A stretch of 64,000 nucleotides of DNA from Acetobacter persici JCM 25330 (GCF_000613905.1 NZ_BAJW01000009.1:1-64000), one strand, 5' to 3'. Shown: positions 40,167 to 49,451, counted from the stretch's first letter. Notes: generated from the letters alone by a model not told the origin. Made by a program: numbers and translations.

Positions 40167-40696
40167 ATGGCTATTTTGAAAATTGCCCGGATGGGCCACC
40201 CGGTTCTGCTCAGGCGGGCGGAGGACGTTGCGGACGTCACCGCGCCGGACATCGCGTCTCTGATTCAGGATATGATGGAAACCCTGAAGGATGCCGGGGG
40301 TGTCGGGCTTGCGGCGCCTCAAGTCCATGTTTCAAAAAGGGTTTTCCTGTATTTTGTGCCGGAAAGCCGGAGTGAGGGAGAGGATGACCCACCCTGCGAC
40401 GTACAGGTGCTGATCAACCCGGTGCTGGAGCCCGTGGGGGAAGAGCAGGTGCCGCGTCTGGAAGGGTGTCTGTCCATTCCCGGCCTGCGGGGGGAAGTTC
40501 CGCGCTACAGGCGGGTCCGCTATGCGGGATATGATCAGAAAGGCAACCCGGTGCAAGGCGTAGCTCAGGCTTCAGAGCAAATGTCATGCAGCATGAAATG
40601 GATCATCTGGACGGGATTCTTTATCCCATGCGAATGGATGATCTTGGAAAGCTCGGATTTGATGCCGAGGTAACGCGATACGGAGTGCGGACATGA
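40167..40696 (+). CDS. def: Peptide deformylase (frameshifted)
   Basis: Metalloenzyme removing the N-formyl group from new proteins. Motif 1 GVGLAAPQVH and motif 2 EGCLSIPGLRGEVPR are in the first frame. Near 40566-40569 one base is missing, after which motif 3, VMQHEMDHLDGILYP (the two metal-binding His and catalytic Glu), and the C-terminus GFDAEVTRYGVRT lie in the next frame. 176 residues after correction. AAGGAGG sits six bases before ATG 40167. The true stop overlaps the COQ9 start (ATGA). Confidence 0.93.
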
Positions 40697-41361
40697 CCAC
40701 CACAGGATGGGGCAGGGTCGAGCAGGCAGTTTCTCTGGCTGTGGCAGGGTTGGCAACGGGTAGTATGCCTTTCCCTGTTGAGCGGGATGCCGTGCGGGAT
40801 ACGGCGCTGCGCAAACTGGCAGCTGTTGCCGGACAGCGCGGGTGGAGCGTGCAGGTCCTGCGGGATGTTGCCGGACCGGAGGCAGACCTGCTGTTCCCCG
40901 GTGGGCCGGTGGAAATGGTCGAGGCCTGGTCAGACCTGTGTGACCGGGAGATGGTTGTTGCTATGCAGGAGACTGCAGAGCCCCGCCTGAGCCTGCGTGT
41001 CCGGCAGGCCCTTCTGCTGCGTCTGCCTGTGGATCAGGCCATGCGGGCCGGAGCCAGAAGCGGATTTGCCACGCTGGCAACGCCGTGTGCGCGCGGCGCG
41101 TTGCGGCGTTCCCTGATGCGCACCGTCAATGCCATCTGGCAGGCGGCGCAGGATGAGTCGTCAGGCATGACATATGTGACCAAACGCCTCACGCTCGGGG
41201 CGGTCTATGGGGCGACTCTGCTCTACTGGCTGGCGCGCGGGCAGGATGAGGCCGCTCTTGCGGCCTTTATTGATCGCCGGCTGGCTGGTGTGCTGCGTCT
41301 TGGGCAACTTCGCGCACGCCTGAGCGGCAGAAAGGCCCCTGTGCGTCCGGCTCCAGTCTGA
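40693..41361 (+). CDS. COQ9-family ubiquinone biosynthesis protein
   Basis: 222 residues. COQ9 proteins bind lipids and assist the COQ7/UbiF-type hydroxylation step of ubiquinone synthesis. The C-terminal signature SGMTYVTKRLTLGAVYGATL followed by LYWLARGQDEAALAAFIDRR is typical, and the N-terminal half has a TetR-like helical fold (LRVRQALLLRLPVDQAMRAG). Overlaps def by four bases, an arrangement implying coupling. Confidence 0.87.
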   Translation: MTTTGWGRVEQAVSLAVAGLATGSMPFPVERDAVRDTALRKLAAVAGQRGWSVQVLRDVAGPEADLLFPGGPVEMVEAWSDLCDREMVVAMQETAEPRLSLRVRQALLLRLPVDQAMRAGARSGFATLATPCARGALRRSLMRTVNAIWQAAQDESSGMTYVTKRLTLGAVYGATLLYWLARGQDEAALAAFIDRRLAGVLRLGQLRARLSGRKAPVRPAPV

Positions 41362-41394
41362 GGGGCGGCGCGTGCAGCAAGGCGGCAGACTCTG

Positions 41395-41925
41395 ATGACA
41401 TCAGGATATCGCCCACATGATGAGGCCGGTGCGGGGCTGCTCTTTCTGCGGGAAGAGCAGCTCAGGCTGGCTCAAACCATGATGTTTCTGGCAGGGCGCG
41501 ATATGGCGGCTGCCCTTGAACCGATTCTGACAGAAGAAAAACTGGGAAGCGCGCATTATCGGGTTTTGCAGGTACTGGCGTTCAGCCCCGGTATTCCGGT
41601 CAGCCGCCTTCAGGACACACTGGGTGTTACCAAGCAAAGCCTTGGCCGGACGCTCGGCGAATTGCAGGATCGTGGCTATCTGGACAGCGAAACCGGGCTG
41701 CGGGACAGGCGACAAAGGTTGTTGCGGCTCAGTAAAGAAGGGCAGGCTGTGGAGGCCCGTCTGTTTGCCGTTGTGCGCCAGCGCCTGAGTGCGGCCTATC
41801 GGGAAGCCGGAGGGGCCGCGGTGGAAGGGTTTCGGCGTGTGATGCACGGAATGCTTTCTGAAAGCAGCCGCGCCATGATGGCGGATGACGCCGCCGGACG
41901 AAGAAAGGGACGCAATGGAACTTAG
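41395..41925 (+). CDS. MarR-family transcriptional regulator
   Basis: 176 residues with a winged helix: HYRVLQVLAFSPGIPVSRLQ, then the recognition helix VTKQSLGRTLGELQDRGYLD and wing DRRQRLLRLSKEG. It overlaps the following response regulator by 11 bases. A MarR protein joined to an OmpR-type regulator recalls PetP-PetR of Rhodobacter capsulatus; that identity is a suggestion only. Confidence 0.88.
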   Translation: MTSGYRPHDEAGAGLLFLREEQLRLAQTMMFLAGRDMAAALEPILTEEKLGSAHYRVLQVLAFSPGIPVSRLQDTLGVTKQSLGRTLGELQDRGYLDSETGLRDRRQRLLRLSKEGQAVEARLFAVVRQRLSAAYREAGGAAVEGFRRVMHGMLSESSRAMMADDAAGRRKGRNGT

Positions 41926-42646
41926 TCACCGTGAGAGTGTCCCGGAAGAAGGAACGGCCCCCCATGTCATTGTGGTGGATGATGACCCGCGCCTGAGGCG
42001 TCTGCTGCAACGCTATCTGTCTGAACAGGGGTTCCGCATCAGCGTTGCGGCCAGTGCGGCGGAGGCCCGGCAGGCCTTACAGGGGATTCAGCCGGACGCC
42101 ATGGTGCTGGACGTTACCATGCCGGGTGAAAACGGGCTGGAACTGACGCGCGCCTTGCGGGATGCCGGTCAGGATCTGCCCATTGTGCTGCTGACGGCGC
42201 GTGGTGAACCCGCTGACCGGATTTCCGGTCTGGAAGCGGGCGCGGATGATTATCTGGGGAAGCCGTTTGAACCACGGGAACTGCTTTTGCGGCTCAAGGC
42301 GCATCTGCGCCGTCTGACGCCCGCACCCGCCGCGGACAATCTGCGTATTATCCGTCTGGGGGAGAAAGAGTTTGACCCTGTCCGCGCCTTGCTGTCCGGC
42401 CCGGAGGGGAATGTGCATCTGACAGGGGGGGAGGCGGCTCTTCTGTCTGTTCTGGCGCGCCACCCGAACGAGGTTTTCTCCCGCGAGGAAATTGCCCGTG
42501 CGCTGGATATGGCGGAAATTGGCGAGCGTGCCGTGGATGTACAGGTTACGCGCCTGCGGCGGCGGATTGAGCCGGACCCGCGTGAGCCACGCTTTCTGCA
42601 CACCATTCGCGGGCGCGGTTACGTGCTCAAGCCCGGTGTGCAGTGA
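41915..42646 (+). CDS. OmpR-family two-component response regulator
   Basis: 243 residues. Receiver domain with VDDDPRLRRLLQRYL, phosphoacceptor Asp66 in MVLDVTMPGENGLEL, the LLTARGEP switch Thr and the GKPFEPREL Lys. Then a winged-helix DNA-binding domain: LTGGEAALLSVLARHPNEVF, RAVDVQVTRLRRRIEPDP and IRGRGYVLKPG. AAAGGGA precedes ATG 41915. Lies between the MarR and kinase genes; PetR-like is possible. Confidence 0.93.
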   Translation: MELSHRESVPEEGTAPHVIVVDDDPRLRRLLQRYLSEQGFRISVAASAAEARQALQGIQPDAMVLDVTMPGENGLELTRALRDAGQDLPIVLLTARGEPADRISGLEAGADDYLGKPFEPRELLLRLKAHLRRLTPAPAADNLRIIRLGEKEFDPVRALLSGPEGNVHLTGGEAALLSVLARHPNEVFSREEIARALDMAEIGERAVDVQVTRLRRRIEPDPREPRFLHTIRGRGYVLKPGVQ

Positions 42647-42670
42647 CATATTTTTGTCAGTGATGCCGCG

Positions 42671-44050
42671 ATGAAACGGCGTGCACTCAAACTTTTTCCC
42701 TCCGGGGTTCTTAAGTCCCGTGGCGTGGAAAAATCTGTGCGGCGGGTGCTGCCCCGCTCCATGCTGGGGCGCTCTCTGCTAATTGTCCTAATGCCATTGC
42801 TGATTACGCAGGCTATCTCGCTGGAACTGTTTTACGGAAACTTTCTCCGGGTTGTCTCCCGTCGGCTGTCAGACAGTGTGACGGCGGATATTGTTTTGTC
42901 TCTCAACGCGCTGGAACATCTGCAAAAGCGGAGTGACAAGGATTGGTTTGTGGCGCAGGCGCGGGACCATCTGCAACTGGTGGAAACATGGCATCCCGGT
43001 GCCCGTCTGCGTCGTTTTGGGTTTAACCACATTACCGGGCCGATGGATGATGATCTGGCGCACGCGCTGGATACCGCCATTGATTATCCGTTCTTTGTGA
43101 ACTGGAAGGTGGACCCGCATACCGTGAAAATTTCCATCCAGTTGCCGGACGGGGTGCTGGATGTGGATGCCCCCCGCAAGCGGCTGGATGTGGGGCAGAT
43201 CTGGCTGTTTGTCGGCTGGGCGCTGAGCAGTTCCATTCTGCTGTTTGTGGTGGCCAGCCTGTTCATGCGGAATCAGGTGCGGGCTATCCGCCGTCTGGCG
43301 CGGGCTGCCGAACAGTTCGGGCTGGGGCGGGATATTGGTCCTATCAAGCTGGAAGGGGCGCAGGAGGTGCGGAAGGCGGCTGTGGCGTTTAACCGCATGC
43401 AGGACCGGATTTACCGCTTTGTCTCCCAGCGGACCGGCGTGCTGGCCGGGGTCTCGCACGACTTACGCACCCCTCTGACCCGCCTGCGCCTCTCTCTGGC
43501 CATGATGCCCCGTAGTGGCACGGTTAAAGGCGAAGAACTGAGTCAGGAAGTGGATGATATGATCGGTGACGTTGCCGAGATGGAACACATGATCGGCAGC
43601 TATCTGTCTTTCGCCCGAGGTGAGGGCGCGGAAAACCCGGAGCAGGTGGAAATGGCGCCGTTTATTGAGGACGTTGTCACAGCGGCCCGCCGGGCCGGGG
43701 CACGGGTTGACTCTGTGACCGTGCAGCCCGGTCTGTATGTCCATATGCGGCCGGACGCCATGAAGCGCGCTCTGACCAATCTGCTGGATAATGCCCGCAG
43801 GCATGGGGGAGCAATAGCGGTCACCGCCTACGCGATGCAGGAGGGGGCCTGTATTCTGGTGGATGATGACGGGCCGGGCATCAGCCCAGAGCGGCGTGAG
43901 TCCGTCTTTCGGGCTTTTGAAAGTGGCCGTGGAGGTGGCACCGGTCTGGGTCTGACAATTTCACGCGATATCGTGCGGGCCCACGGGGGCGATATGGAAC
44001 TGGAAGCCTCGCCCGCCGGAGGGGTGCGCGTCAAACTGATCCTGCCCTAG
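42671..44050 (+). CDS. EnvZ-like sensor histidine kinase
   Basis: 459 residues. Two membrane helices (about 33-52 and 177-198) bound a periplasmic sensor of roughly 120 residues, followed by HAMP (NQVRAIRRLARAAEQFG), the H box with His263 in VLAGVSHDLRTPLTRLRLSL, N box LTNLLDNARRHGG and G boxes DDGPGISPERR and GRGGGTGLGLTISRDIVR. Cognate kinase of the regulator 24 bases upstream. The signal is unknown. Confidence 0.93.
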   Translation: MKRRALKLFPSGVLKSRGVEKSVRRVLPRSMLGRSLLIVLMPLLITQAISLELFYGNFLRVVSRRLSDSVTADIVLSLNALEHLQKRSDKDWFVAQARDHLQLVETWHPGARLRRFGFNHITGPMDDDLAHALDTAIDYPFFVNWKVDPHTVKISIQLPDGVLDVDAPRKRLDVGQIWLFVGWALSSSILLFVVASLFMRNQVRAIRRLARAAEQFGLGRDIGPIKLEGAQEVRKAAVAFNRMQDRIYRFVSQRTGVLAGVSHDLRTPLTRLRLSLAMMPRSGTVKGEELSQEVDDMIGDVAEMEHMIGSYLSFARGEGAENPEQVEMAPFIEDVVTAARRAGARVDSVTVQPGLYVHMRPDAMKRALTNLLDNARRHGGAIAVTAYAMQEGACILVDDDGPGISPERRESVFRAFESGRGGGTGLGLTISRDIVRAHGGDMELEASPAGGVRVKLILP

Positions 44051-44098
44051 GGCAGGAGGTCTGAAGCTGTAGGAATAGAGTTCAGCAAAAAAAGCGGT

Positions 44099-44628
44099 TT
44101 AGAGCGTATTTCCCGCACCGAAGTGGCCCGGGCCGCTATTGCCGCCCATCATGCCCGTGCCGCTACCGCTGGAATTCATCATGTTCTGCATCGGGTTGTA
44201 GCGGCCCACATTGCCCAGAATCTGCTGGAGAATGTTGATGCTGGTGCCCGGTGTCGGTGTGACCTTGCTGATCATGGCCACAGAGCGGCTGTCTTTACGG
44301 TTCAGGGTCCGCAGGCTTTGCAGGGTGCCTGCGCCGTCAAACTTCAGAACAACGACCTGCTGCTTATCAATACCGGGGAAATCCAGCGGCCGCATGTAGG
44401 TCGTCATGGAAATGTAAATCCAGGTATTATCGTCAAAGGCGCCCTTGGTGGTGGGGGAGCCGAGCAGATCGACCGCATCCGCACGGGTGCTGGAACCGGT
44501 GTGAGCTGATTATAATCATCCGCCTCGATAAGGGAGCCGCGCGGCACGGGAGTGGGTGCAAACACGGAGCAGCCGGAAATGACGAACGCAGCCGCCAGCG
44601 CCCCACAGGCGGTGCCGAAGCGCGTCAT
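44099..44628 (-). CDS. bamE: Outer membrane assembly lipoprotein BamE (frameshifted)
   Basis: SmpA/OmlA-fold lipoprotein of the BAM complex. Lipobox ALAAAFVISGC, then GSLIEADDYNQLTP. One base is missing near 44494-44497; the rest, STRADAVDLLGSPTTKGAFD followed by DNTWIYISMTTYMRP, is in the next frame and matches the BamE core. About 176 residues after correction, longer than the E. coli protein because of a C-terminal tail with NMMNSSGSGTGMMGGNSG. Convergent with the kinase gene. ATG 44652 is an alternative start. Confidence 0.86.
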
Positions 44629-44878
44629 ACTTTTCTTGCGGTGCGGTGTCATGCGGTAAGGCGTCCCCAAATCTATGCGGTCACTCTGAGAAAGACCTAC
44701 TCTGTCGGATGCCCCAACGGGCTCTGTGCGTCAATTCCTGAATTGTGCAGAGGGCGGGTTTTCAGGCTGATCATTGCGCTTGGGGCGCTTTATGTTAGGC
44801 CTGCAGAAAGGTGCTCCTGTAAATCCGCAGCAGGAGGCCGGTCTGTTTTTCCAGAAGCCAGAGTTTCAGGAGGTTTCC

Positions 44879-45433
44879 ATGTCGCATAAGCCGGAATTTT
44901 CCCGCCCCGTTGCCGTGCGTCGAATCGGCGCATCCGGGCTGGATCTTACGGTCGAGGCTACGCCCGCCGAGTGCGCGCAGATTGCCAGACGTCTGGGTTT
45001 GCCTGAAATCAGCATGTTCCGCTGCAAATATACGCTTACTCTGGGGCGGCGAGATCTTGTGTCTGCCCACGGGGCACTGGCGGTCCGTTTTAAGCAGACA
45101 TGTGTGCGCACACTGGAGCCATTTGAGGATATGCTGGCAGGCTCCTTTGCGGTGCAGTTTGTGCCTGAGGAGCATTTTGAAGAAAGTGCGGCACCCGATC
45201 TGGAAGCTCTGGACGAGATTCCCTATGAAGGGGAATCGATTGACCTTGGGGAAGCTGCGGTTGAGCAGTTTGCACTGGATCTTGAGCCGTATCCCCATGC
45301 TCCGGACGCCAGTCTGCCCGAAGGGCTTGTCATAAGTGAGGAAGAGGCGGAAAAGCTTGGCGCGCAGGAAGCTGCGGCGCAAAAAGTGAATCCGTTTGCC
45401 GATCTCGCACGGTTGCGCCGCAAAGATAGCTGA
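44879..45433 (+). CDS. yceD: YceD/DUF177 family protein
   Basis: 184 residues starting MSHKPEFSRPVAVRRIG, with CAQIARRLGLPEISMFRCKY, TCVRTLEPFEDML and the acidic centre of DUF177, ending NPFADLARLRRKDS. The family is linked with 23S rRNA accumulation and nearly always lies before rpmF and plsX, as here. CAGGAGG six bases before ATG fixes the start. Confidence 0.92.
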   Translation: MSHKPEFSRPVAVRRIGASGLDLTVEATPAECAQIARRLGLPEISMFRCKYTLTLGRRDLVSAHGALAVRFKQTCVRTLEPFEDMLAGSFAVQFVPEEHFEESAAPDLEALDEIPYEGESIDLGEAAVEQFALDLEPYPHAPDASLPEGLVISEEEAEKLGAQEAAAQKVNPFADLARLRRKDS

Positions 45434-45590
45434 CGTGCTGCGATAGGTTTTATTGCGCTCTTGCTTGCGAAAGAGGCGGCTCTCTGCTAGAGGCCGCCCT
45501 CAATCTGGTGATTAACCTGTTTTGTCTTTCGGTGGTGTGGATTGTCCACGGTGCCGGTAGTCTTTGATCTGTTTGGAGGGGCTCGGTCCC

Positions 45591-45794
45591 ATGGCTGTAC
45601 CCAAAAGAAAAACTTCGCCTTCACGTCGTGGCATGCGTCGCAGCCATCAGGCTCTGCGTGTGGAGGCTCATGCTGAATGCTCCAACTGTGGTGAGCTGAA
45701 GCGCCCGCACAACATCTGCAGCCACTGCGGCCATTATGACGGTCGTGAAGTGATTGCGGCTGGCAAGGCACTGAAAGTCGCTGTTCGCGCCTGA
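45591..45794 (+). CDS. rpmF: 50S ribosomal protein L32 (bL32)
   Basis: 67 residues, [20 protein letters not shown], with the zinc-ribbon pairs CSNC and CSHC retained (the zinc-binding form). GGAGG precedes the start. Between yceD and plsX. Confidence 0.97.
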   Translation: MAVPKRKTSPSRRGMRRSHQALRVEAHAECSNCGELKRPHNICSHCGHYDGREVIAAGKALKVAVRA

Positions 45795-45872
45795 GGGCAG
45801 ATGGCTCACATTGCCACAAGGTAATGTGTTGTTACGGGAGTAAGGCATCTGCGGCATGGCAGAGAAGCAGGC

Positions 45873-46979
45873 ATGAGCGATAGAGAGATTTCCGAGAATT
45901 CCCCCGCTGAACAGAGTGAGGTTTTCAGCCTTGCTGTTGATGGAATGGGGGGGGACGGAGCTCCCGACGTGGTCGTTGCCGGGCTTGCCATCGCAGCTGA
46001 TCGCCATCCCGGGATGCGCGTGCTTCTGACGGGTGATGAATCCCGTCTGCGTCCGCTTCTGGCGAAATATCCCAAAGCGGAAGCAATCTGCACCATCTGG
46101 CATACAGATGCCGCCATCCCTATGGACATGAAGCCCACCGCCGCCCTGCGGGTGCGTCGGTCCTCCATGCGTCTGGGGATGGATGCTGTTGCAAGTGGCC
46201 GCGCCAGAGGCGTGGTCTCTGCCGGTAACAGCGGCGCCATGCTTGCTCTGGCAAAAATCGTCGTTAAGACCATGCCCGGCATTTCCCGGCCCGCCATGGC
46301 CGCCATCAGCCCGACAATCAAGGGTGATGTGGTCATGCTGGACCTTGGGGCCAACGTGGCGTGCGACTGGCGCAATCTGGTTGAATTTGCCGTGATGGGC
46401 GAGGCCTTTGCCAAGGCTGTGCTCGGTCTGCCCGCACCCAGCATCGGGCTTCTCAACATCGGCTCGGAAGAGCTGAAAGGTGATGAGAAGCTGCGTGTTG
46501 CGTCCGAAGCGCTGCGTGAAAGCCCGCTTGCGGCCCAGTTCCACGGTTTTATTGAAGGTCACGACATTACGGCGGGCACGACCGACGTGGTGGTGACGGA
46601 CGGTTTTACCGGGAACGTGGCCCTCAAGACCGGGGAAGGTGCGCTGAAAATGGCGTCCTCCCTGCTGCGGCAGGTTTTCAATCGCGGCATTATTTCCAAA
46701 ATTGGCTATCTGCTTGTCCGGCCCGGCCTTGAGCGCATGAAGGAATGGCTTGACCCACGCCGCTATAACGGTGCGGTTTTTGTCGGCCTGAACGGCGTTG
46801 TGGTGAAATCTCATGGCGGCACAGACGCCGAGGGATTTGCTGCGGCTGTGGATGTGGCCATGGATATGGTCACGCATGGATTTAATGATGGTATTCGTGA
46901 GCGCCTGACCCATATGGGGGCGCTTCTTTCCCGTCAGCAGGCCTCGCTTGAGCGTGAGCCTGAGACGACGGCTTCCTGA
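45873..46979 (+). CDS. plsX: Phosphate acyltransferase PlsX
   Basis: Converts acyl-ACP to acyl-phosphate for phospholipid synthesis. 368 residues: AVDGMGGDGAPDVVVAGLAI, ASGRARGVVSAGNSGAMLAL, LLNIGSEELKGDE, VVTDGFTGNVALKTGEG and VGLNGVVVKSHGGTDAEGF. Next to fabH, as in many bacteria. Confidence 0.96.
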   Translation: MSDREISENSPAEQSEVFSLAVDGMGGDGAPDVVVAGLAIAADRHPGMRVLLTGDESRLRPLLAKYPKAEAICTIWHTDAAIPMDMKPTAALRVRRSSMRLGMDAVASGRARGVVSAGNSGAMLALAKIVVKTMPGISRPAMAAISPTIKGDVVMLDLGANVACDWRNLVEFAVMGEAFAKAVLGLPAPSIGLLNIGSEELKGDEKLRVASEALRESPLAAQFHGFIEGHDITAGTTDVVVTDGFTGNVALKTGEGALKMASSLLRQVFNRGIISKIGYLLVRPGLERMKEWLDPRRYNGAVFVGLNGVVVKSHGGTDAEGFAAAVDVAMDMVTHGFNDGIRERLTHMGALLSRQQASLEREPETTAS

Positions 46980-47049
46980 TCAGATACGGGTTCAGGGCCT
47001 GAATGTCAGGCAGTCCTGAGTGCTGGTGTCTGGCAATGAAAGAACGGTA

Positions 47050-48013
47050 ATGGCGAGACGTTCGCTTCTGGTAGGGTTTGGCGGGTTCCTGCCGGATCGG
47101 GTCGTGTCTAACGATGAACTGGCAGTCCGGCTTGAAACCTCCGATGAATGGATAAAAACCCGTACCGGCATCACCCAGCGCCACATTGCGGGTGAGCACG
47201 ATACGGCGACCAGCATGGGCGCTGCCGCAGCGCGCCGGGCACTGGATTATGCCGGTCTGAGTGCTGACGATATTGATGCCGTGATTGTCGCGACATCCAC
47301 CCCCGATCAGGCTTTCCCGGCGACAGCGTGCGGATTCAGGCCGAACTGGGGATGACGCAGGGCTTTGGATTCGATCTGGCCGCAGCCTGTTCCGGGTTTG
47401 TGTATGGTCTTTCCACTGCTGATGCGTTTATCCGGGCCGGACAGGCACGGAATATTCTGGTGATCGGCAGTGAGGTCTATTCCCGTATTGTAGACTGGTC
47501 CGACCGTGGCACCTGCGTGCTGTTCGGGGATGGAGCCGGGGCCGTTGTGCTCTCTGGCTCCGATGCGCCGGGCGATAAAGGGCTGCTCTCCACCCACCTG
47601 CATTCCGACGGCACAGCGGGAGACCTGCTGTATGTTGATGGCGCAGTAGGCCGCCGGGATAAAAGCGGTTACCTGAAAATGAGCGGGCGTGATGTGTTCC
47701 GGCATGCCGTTGCCAAGCTTTCTTCTTCAGTCGATGAGGCTCTGAAAGCCGAAGGTCTGGATTATTCAGACGTCAACTGGCTGGTGCCGCATCAGCCAAC
47801 ATCCGCATTATTGAAGGTGTGGCGAAAAAACTGAGCCTGCCTGCCGAGCAGGTGGTGATCACGGTTGACCGGCACGCCAATACTTCAGCAGCTTCCATCC
47901 CGCTGGCTCTGGATGAAGCCGTGCGCGATGGCCGTATCCAGAAGGGCGATCTGGTGCTGATGGAAGCGCTGGGTGGCGGCCTGACCTGGGGTTCAGCACT
48001 CGCCCGTCTCTGA
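47050..48013 (+). CDS. fabH: 3-oxoacyl-ACP synthase III (two frameshifts)
   Basis: Starts fatty-acid chains from acetyl-CoA and malonyl-ACP. Three segments in successive frames: [20 protein letters not shown] to FPAT (break 47319-47323); [20 protein letters not shown] with the catalytic Cys, to VPHQP (break 47796-47798); then [19 protein letters not shown] and [18 protein letters not shown]. Cys, His (VPHQPN) and Asn (HANTSAAS) of the triad are all present once joined. 321 residues with two added bases, normal for FabH. Confidence 0.94.
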
Positions 48014-48045
48014 CGGTATTTTCAGAATTCTGACCGCAGGATAGT

Positions 48046-48079
48046 GGGCGACCTCACGAGAGAATTGACGAGGTCGTCC
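48046..48079 (+). promoter_or_regulatory. Hairpin in the ihfA leader
   Basis: GGGCGACCTC (48046-48055) and GAGGTCGTCC (48070-48079) pair at 9 of 10 positions around a 14-base loop, 20 bases before the ihfA ATG. No T run follows. Could be a regulatory leader element or an operator. Confidence 0.45.
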
Positions 48080-48099
48080 AACGTGTTACTTTCGTCAGT

Positions 48100-48420
48100 A
48101 TGGAAACTGTCACGCGTGCCTCTCTGGTCGAACAGATCTATCAGCAGGTTGGGCTGTCCCGTAAGGAATCGGCTGTCCTGCTGGAAGATATTCTGGAAAC
48201 GGTCATGCTTGCGCTGGAGCGCGGCGAAAGCGTCAAGATCAGCGGTTTTGGTACTTTTTCCGTAAGGCAAAAAGGCCAGCGCTGCGGACGTAATCCAAAA
48301 ACGGGAGAGGAAGTGCCGATTCTTCCGCGTTCCGTTCTGGTTTTCCGCCCGAGTCAGTTGCTGCGTGCGGCTATTAACCACGAGCCGCTTGAGGGTGGCG
48401 AGGCATATGACGATGAGTGA
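48100..48420 (+). CDS. ihfA: Integration host factor subunit alpha
   Basis: 106 residues. DNA-bending HU/IHF family: [40 protein letters not shown] and [20 protein letters not shown] with the beta-arm Pro. Overlaps the MerR gene by 14 bases. The beta subunit gene is at 53.7 kb in this window. Confidence 0.95.
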   Translation: METVTRASLVEQIYQQVGLSRKESAVLLEDILETVMLALERGESVKISGFGTFSVRQKGQRCGRNPKTGEEVPILPRSVLVFRPSQLLRAAINHEPLEGGEAYDDE

Positions 48421-49270
48421 CACCGACCAGCTTCCCTCCATAATCGACTCTTCCGGCCTGCCGGATGATGAAAATGGTGTGCAGACCCGCACGGAAAAAG
48501 GTCCGCTCGCGTTCCGCACCATTAGCGAAGTCGCAGATGAACTCCATGTGCCGCAGCATGTTCTGCGATTTTGGGAAACACGGTTTGAGCAGGTTCGCCC
48601 GCTGAAGCGCGGTGGTGGCCGGCGCTATTATCGTCCGGCGGATGTGGACCTCCTGCGCCATATTTCCGATCTTCTTTATGCTAAGGGCTACACGGTAAAA
48701 GGTGTGCAGCGCCTGTTGCGTGAAGGCGCGGTGGAAACTGACGCTGCACCACAAAATCCTGTTGTGACGGAGACTGTCGCTGACGTGATCCCTCACGAAC
48801 CAGCAGCCCCAACATCCGAGGGTGCGCAGGAGGATGCATCATCTGCGGCAGAGTCGGCAGAAAATACGACCGTCGTTGAAAATTTTGCTTCTGCGGATGT
48901 TTTAAAAGAGCAGCCTGCTGATGCTGATGCTGATGCTGATGCTGATGCTGATGCTGATGCTGATGCTGATGCTGATGCTGATGCTGATGCTGATGTCGGC
49001 GGCGTAGAAGGTGCCATCGGTCAGCTTCATCACTCCGCCGCTCCTCAACAGGAAACGCAAATTGTGCTGGATCAGCCGGATGAGGTTGCTTTCTCGCAGG
49101 ATAATGCTGTTGAGGCTGCACCTGCACCTGCACCTGCACCTGCACCTGCACCGGAAACCGGGTCTGCCGAGGTTGTTCGTCGGCTGGAAATGCGGAATGT
49201 ACGCCTGAGAAATGATCTTGCGGATATTCTTGTAGAACTGGAAGCGTTTCGGGCCCGCATTACGGCGTGA
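48407..49270 (+). CDS. MerR-family regulator with repetitive linker
   Basis: 287 residues. Winged-helix MerR domain at about 37-110 ([53 protein letters not shown]). A long low-complexity acidic linker follows with 13 Ala-Asp pairs and later six Ala-Pro pairs, then a C-terminal coiled segment [20 protein letters not shown]. It lies after ihfA and before tRNA-Pro, a conserved alphaproteobacterial order. Ligand unknown; no Cys-based metal site is visible. ATG 48413 is an equally good start. Confidence 0.88.
   Translation: MTMSDTDQLPSIIDSSGLPDDENGVQTRTEKGPLAFRTISEVADELHVPQHVLRFWETRFEQVRPLKRGGGRRYYRPADVDLLRHISDLLYAKGYTVKGVQRLLREGAVETDAAPQNPVVTETVADVIPHEPAAPTSEGAQEDASSAAESAENTTVVENFASADVLKEQPADADADADADADADADADADADADADVGGVEGAIGQLHHSAAPQQETQIVLDQPDEVAFSQDNAVEAAPAPAPAPAPAPETGSAEVVRRLEMRNVRLRNDLADILVELEAFRARITA
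48917..48994 (+). repeat. Perfect hexanucleotide tandem repeat (GCTGAT)13
   Basis: Thirteen uninterrupted copies of GCTGAT, 78 bases, coding (Ala-Asp)13 in the merR linker. Unit length is a multiple of three, so copy-number changes keep the frame. Confidence 0.98.
49118..49153 (+). repeat. Hexanucleotide tandem repeat (GCACCT)5 GCACCG
   Basis: Six six-base units, 36 bases, coding (Ala-Pro)6 near the C-terminal segment of the same MerR protein. The last unit differs by one silent base. Confidence 0.96.
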
Positions 49271-49334
49271 AAAAATCCGCAAGGTGGCTTGTGCGGCGTG
49301 AAGGGGCCTGCTAAACACCCTTTCACCAAATGGA

Positions 49335-49408
49335 CGGGCAGTAGCGCAGTCTGGTAGCGCATCAGTCTGGGGGACTGGGGGTCGTGGGTTCGAATCCCGC
49401 CTGCCCGA
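49335..49408 (+). tRNA. tRNA-Pro (GGG anticodon)
   Basis: 74-base cloverleaf without encoded CCA: acceptor CGGGCAG/CTGCCCG, D arm GCGC-AGTCTGGTA-GCGC, anticodon arm TCAGT-CTGGGGG-ACTGG with anticodon GGG reading CCC/CCU, T arm GTGGG-TTCGAAT-CCCGC, discriminator A. All stems pair; T27-G43 is a wobble. Confidence 0.95.
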
Positions 49409-49451
49409 TATTTGTCCAGTTGGTCTTCTGAAAATTTCAGAGCAGTTTGAC

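Noticed and set aside
47050-48013. Programmed frameshifting or split fabH genes
   Set aside because: Both breaks interrupt the catalytic core, no slippery heptamer or downstream pseudoknot was seen, and many unrelated genes in the window show the same one-base losses.
48917-48994. Tandem repeats as a possible CRISPR array
   Set aside because: Units are six bases with no spacers and lie in frame within a regulator gene.
49335-49408. tRNA-Pro as an attachment site of an integrated element
   Set aside because: No integrase gene or repeated tRNA 3' end was found nearby; neighbouring genes are normal chromosomal ones.
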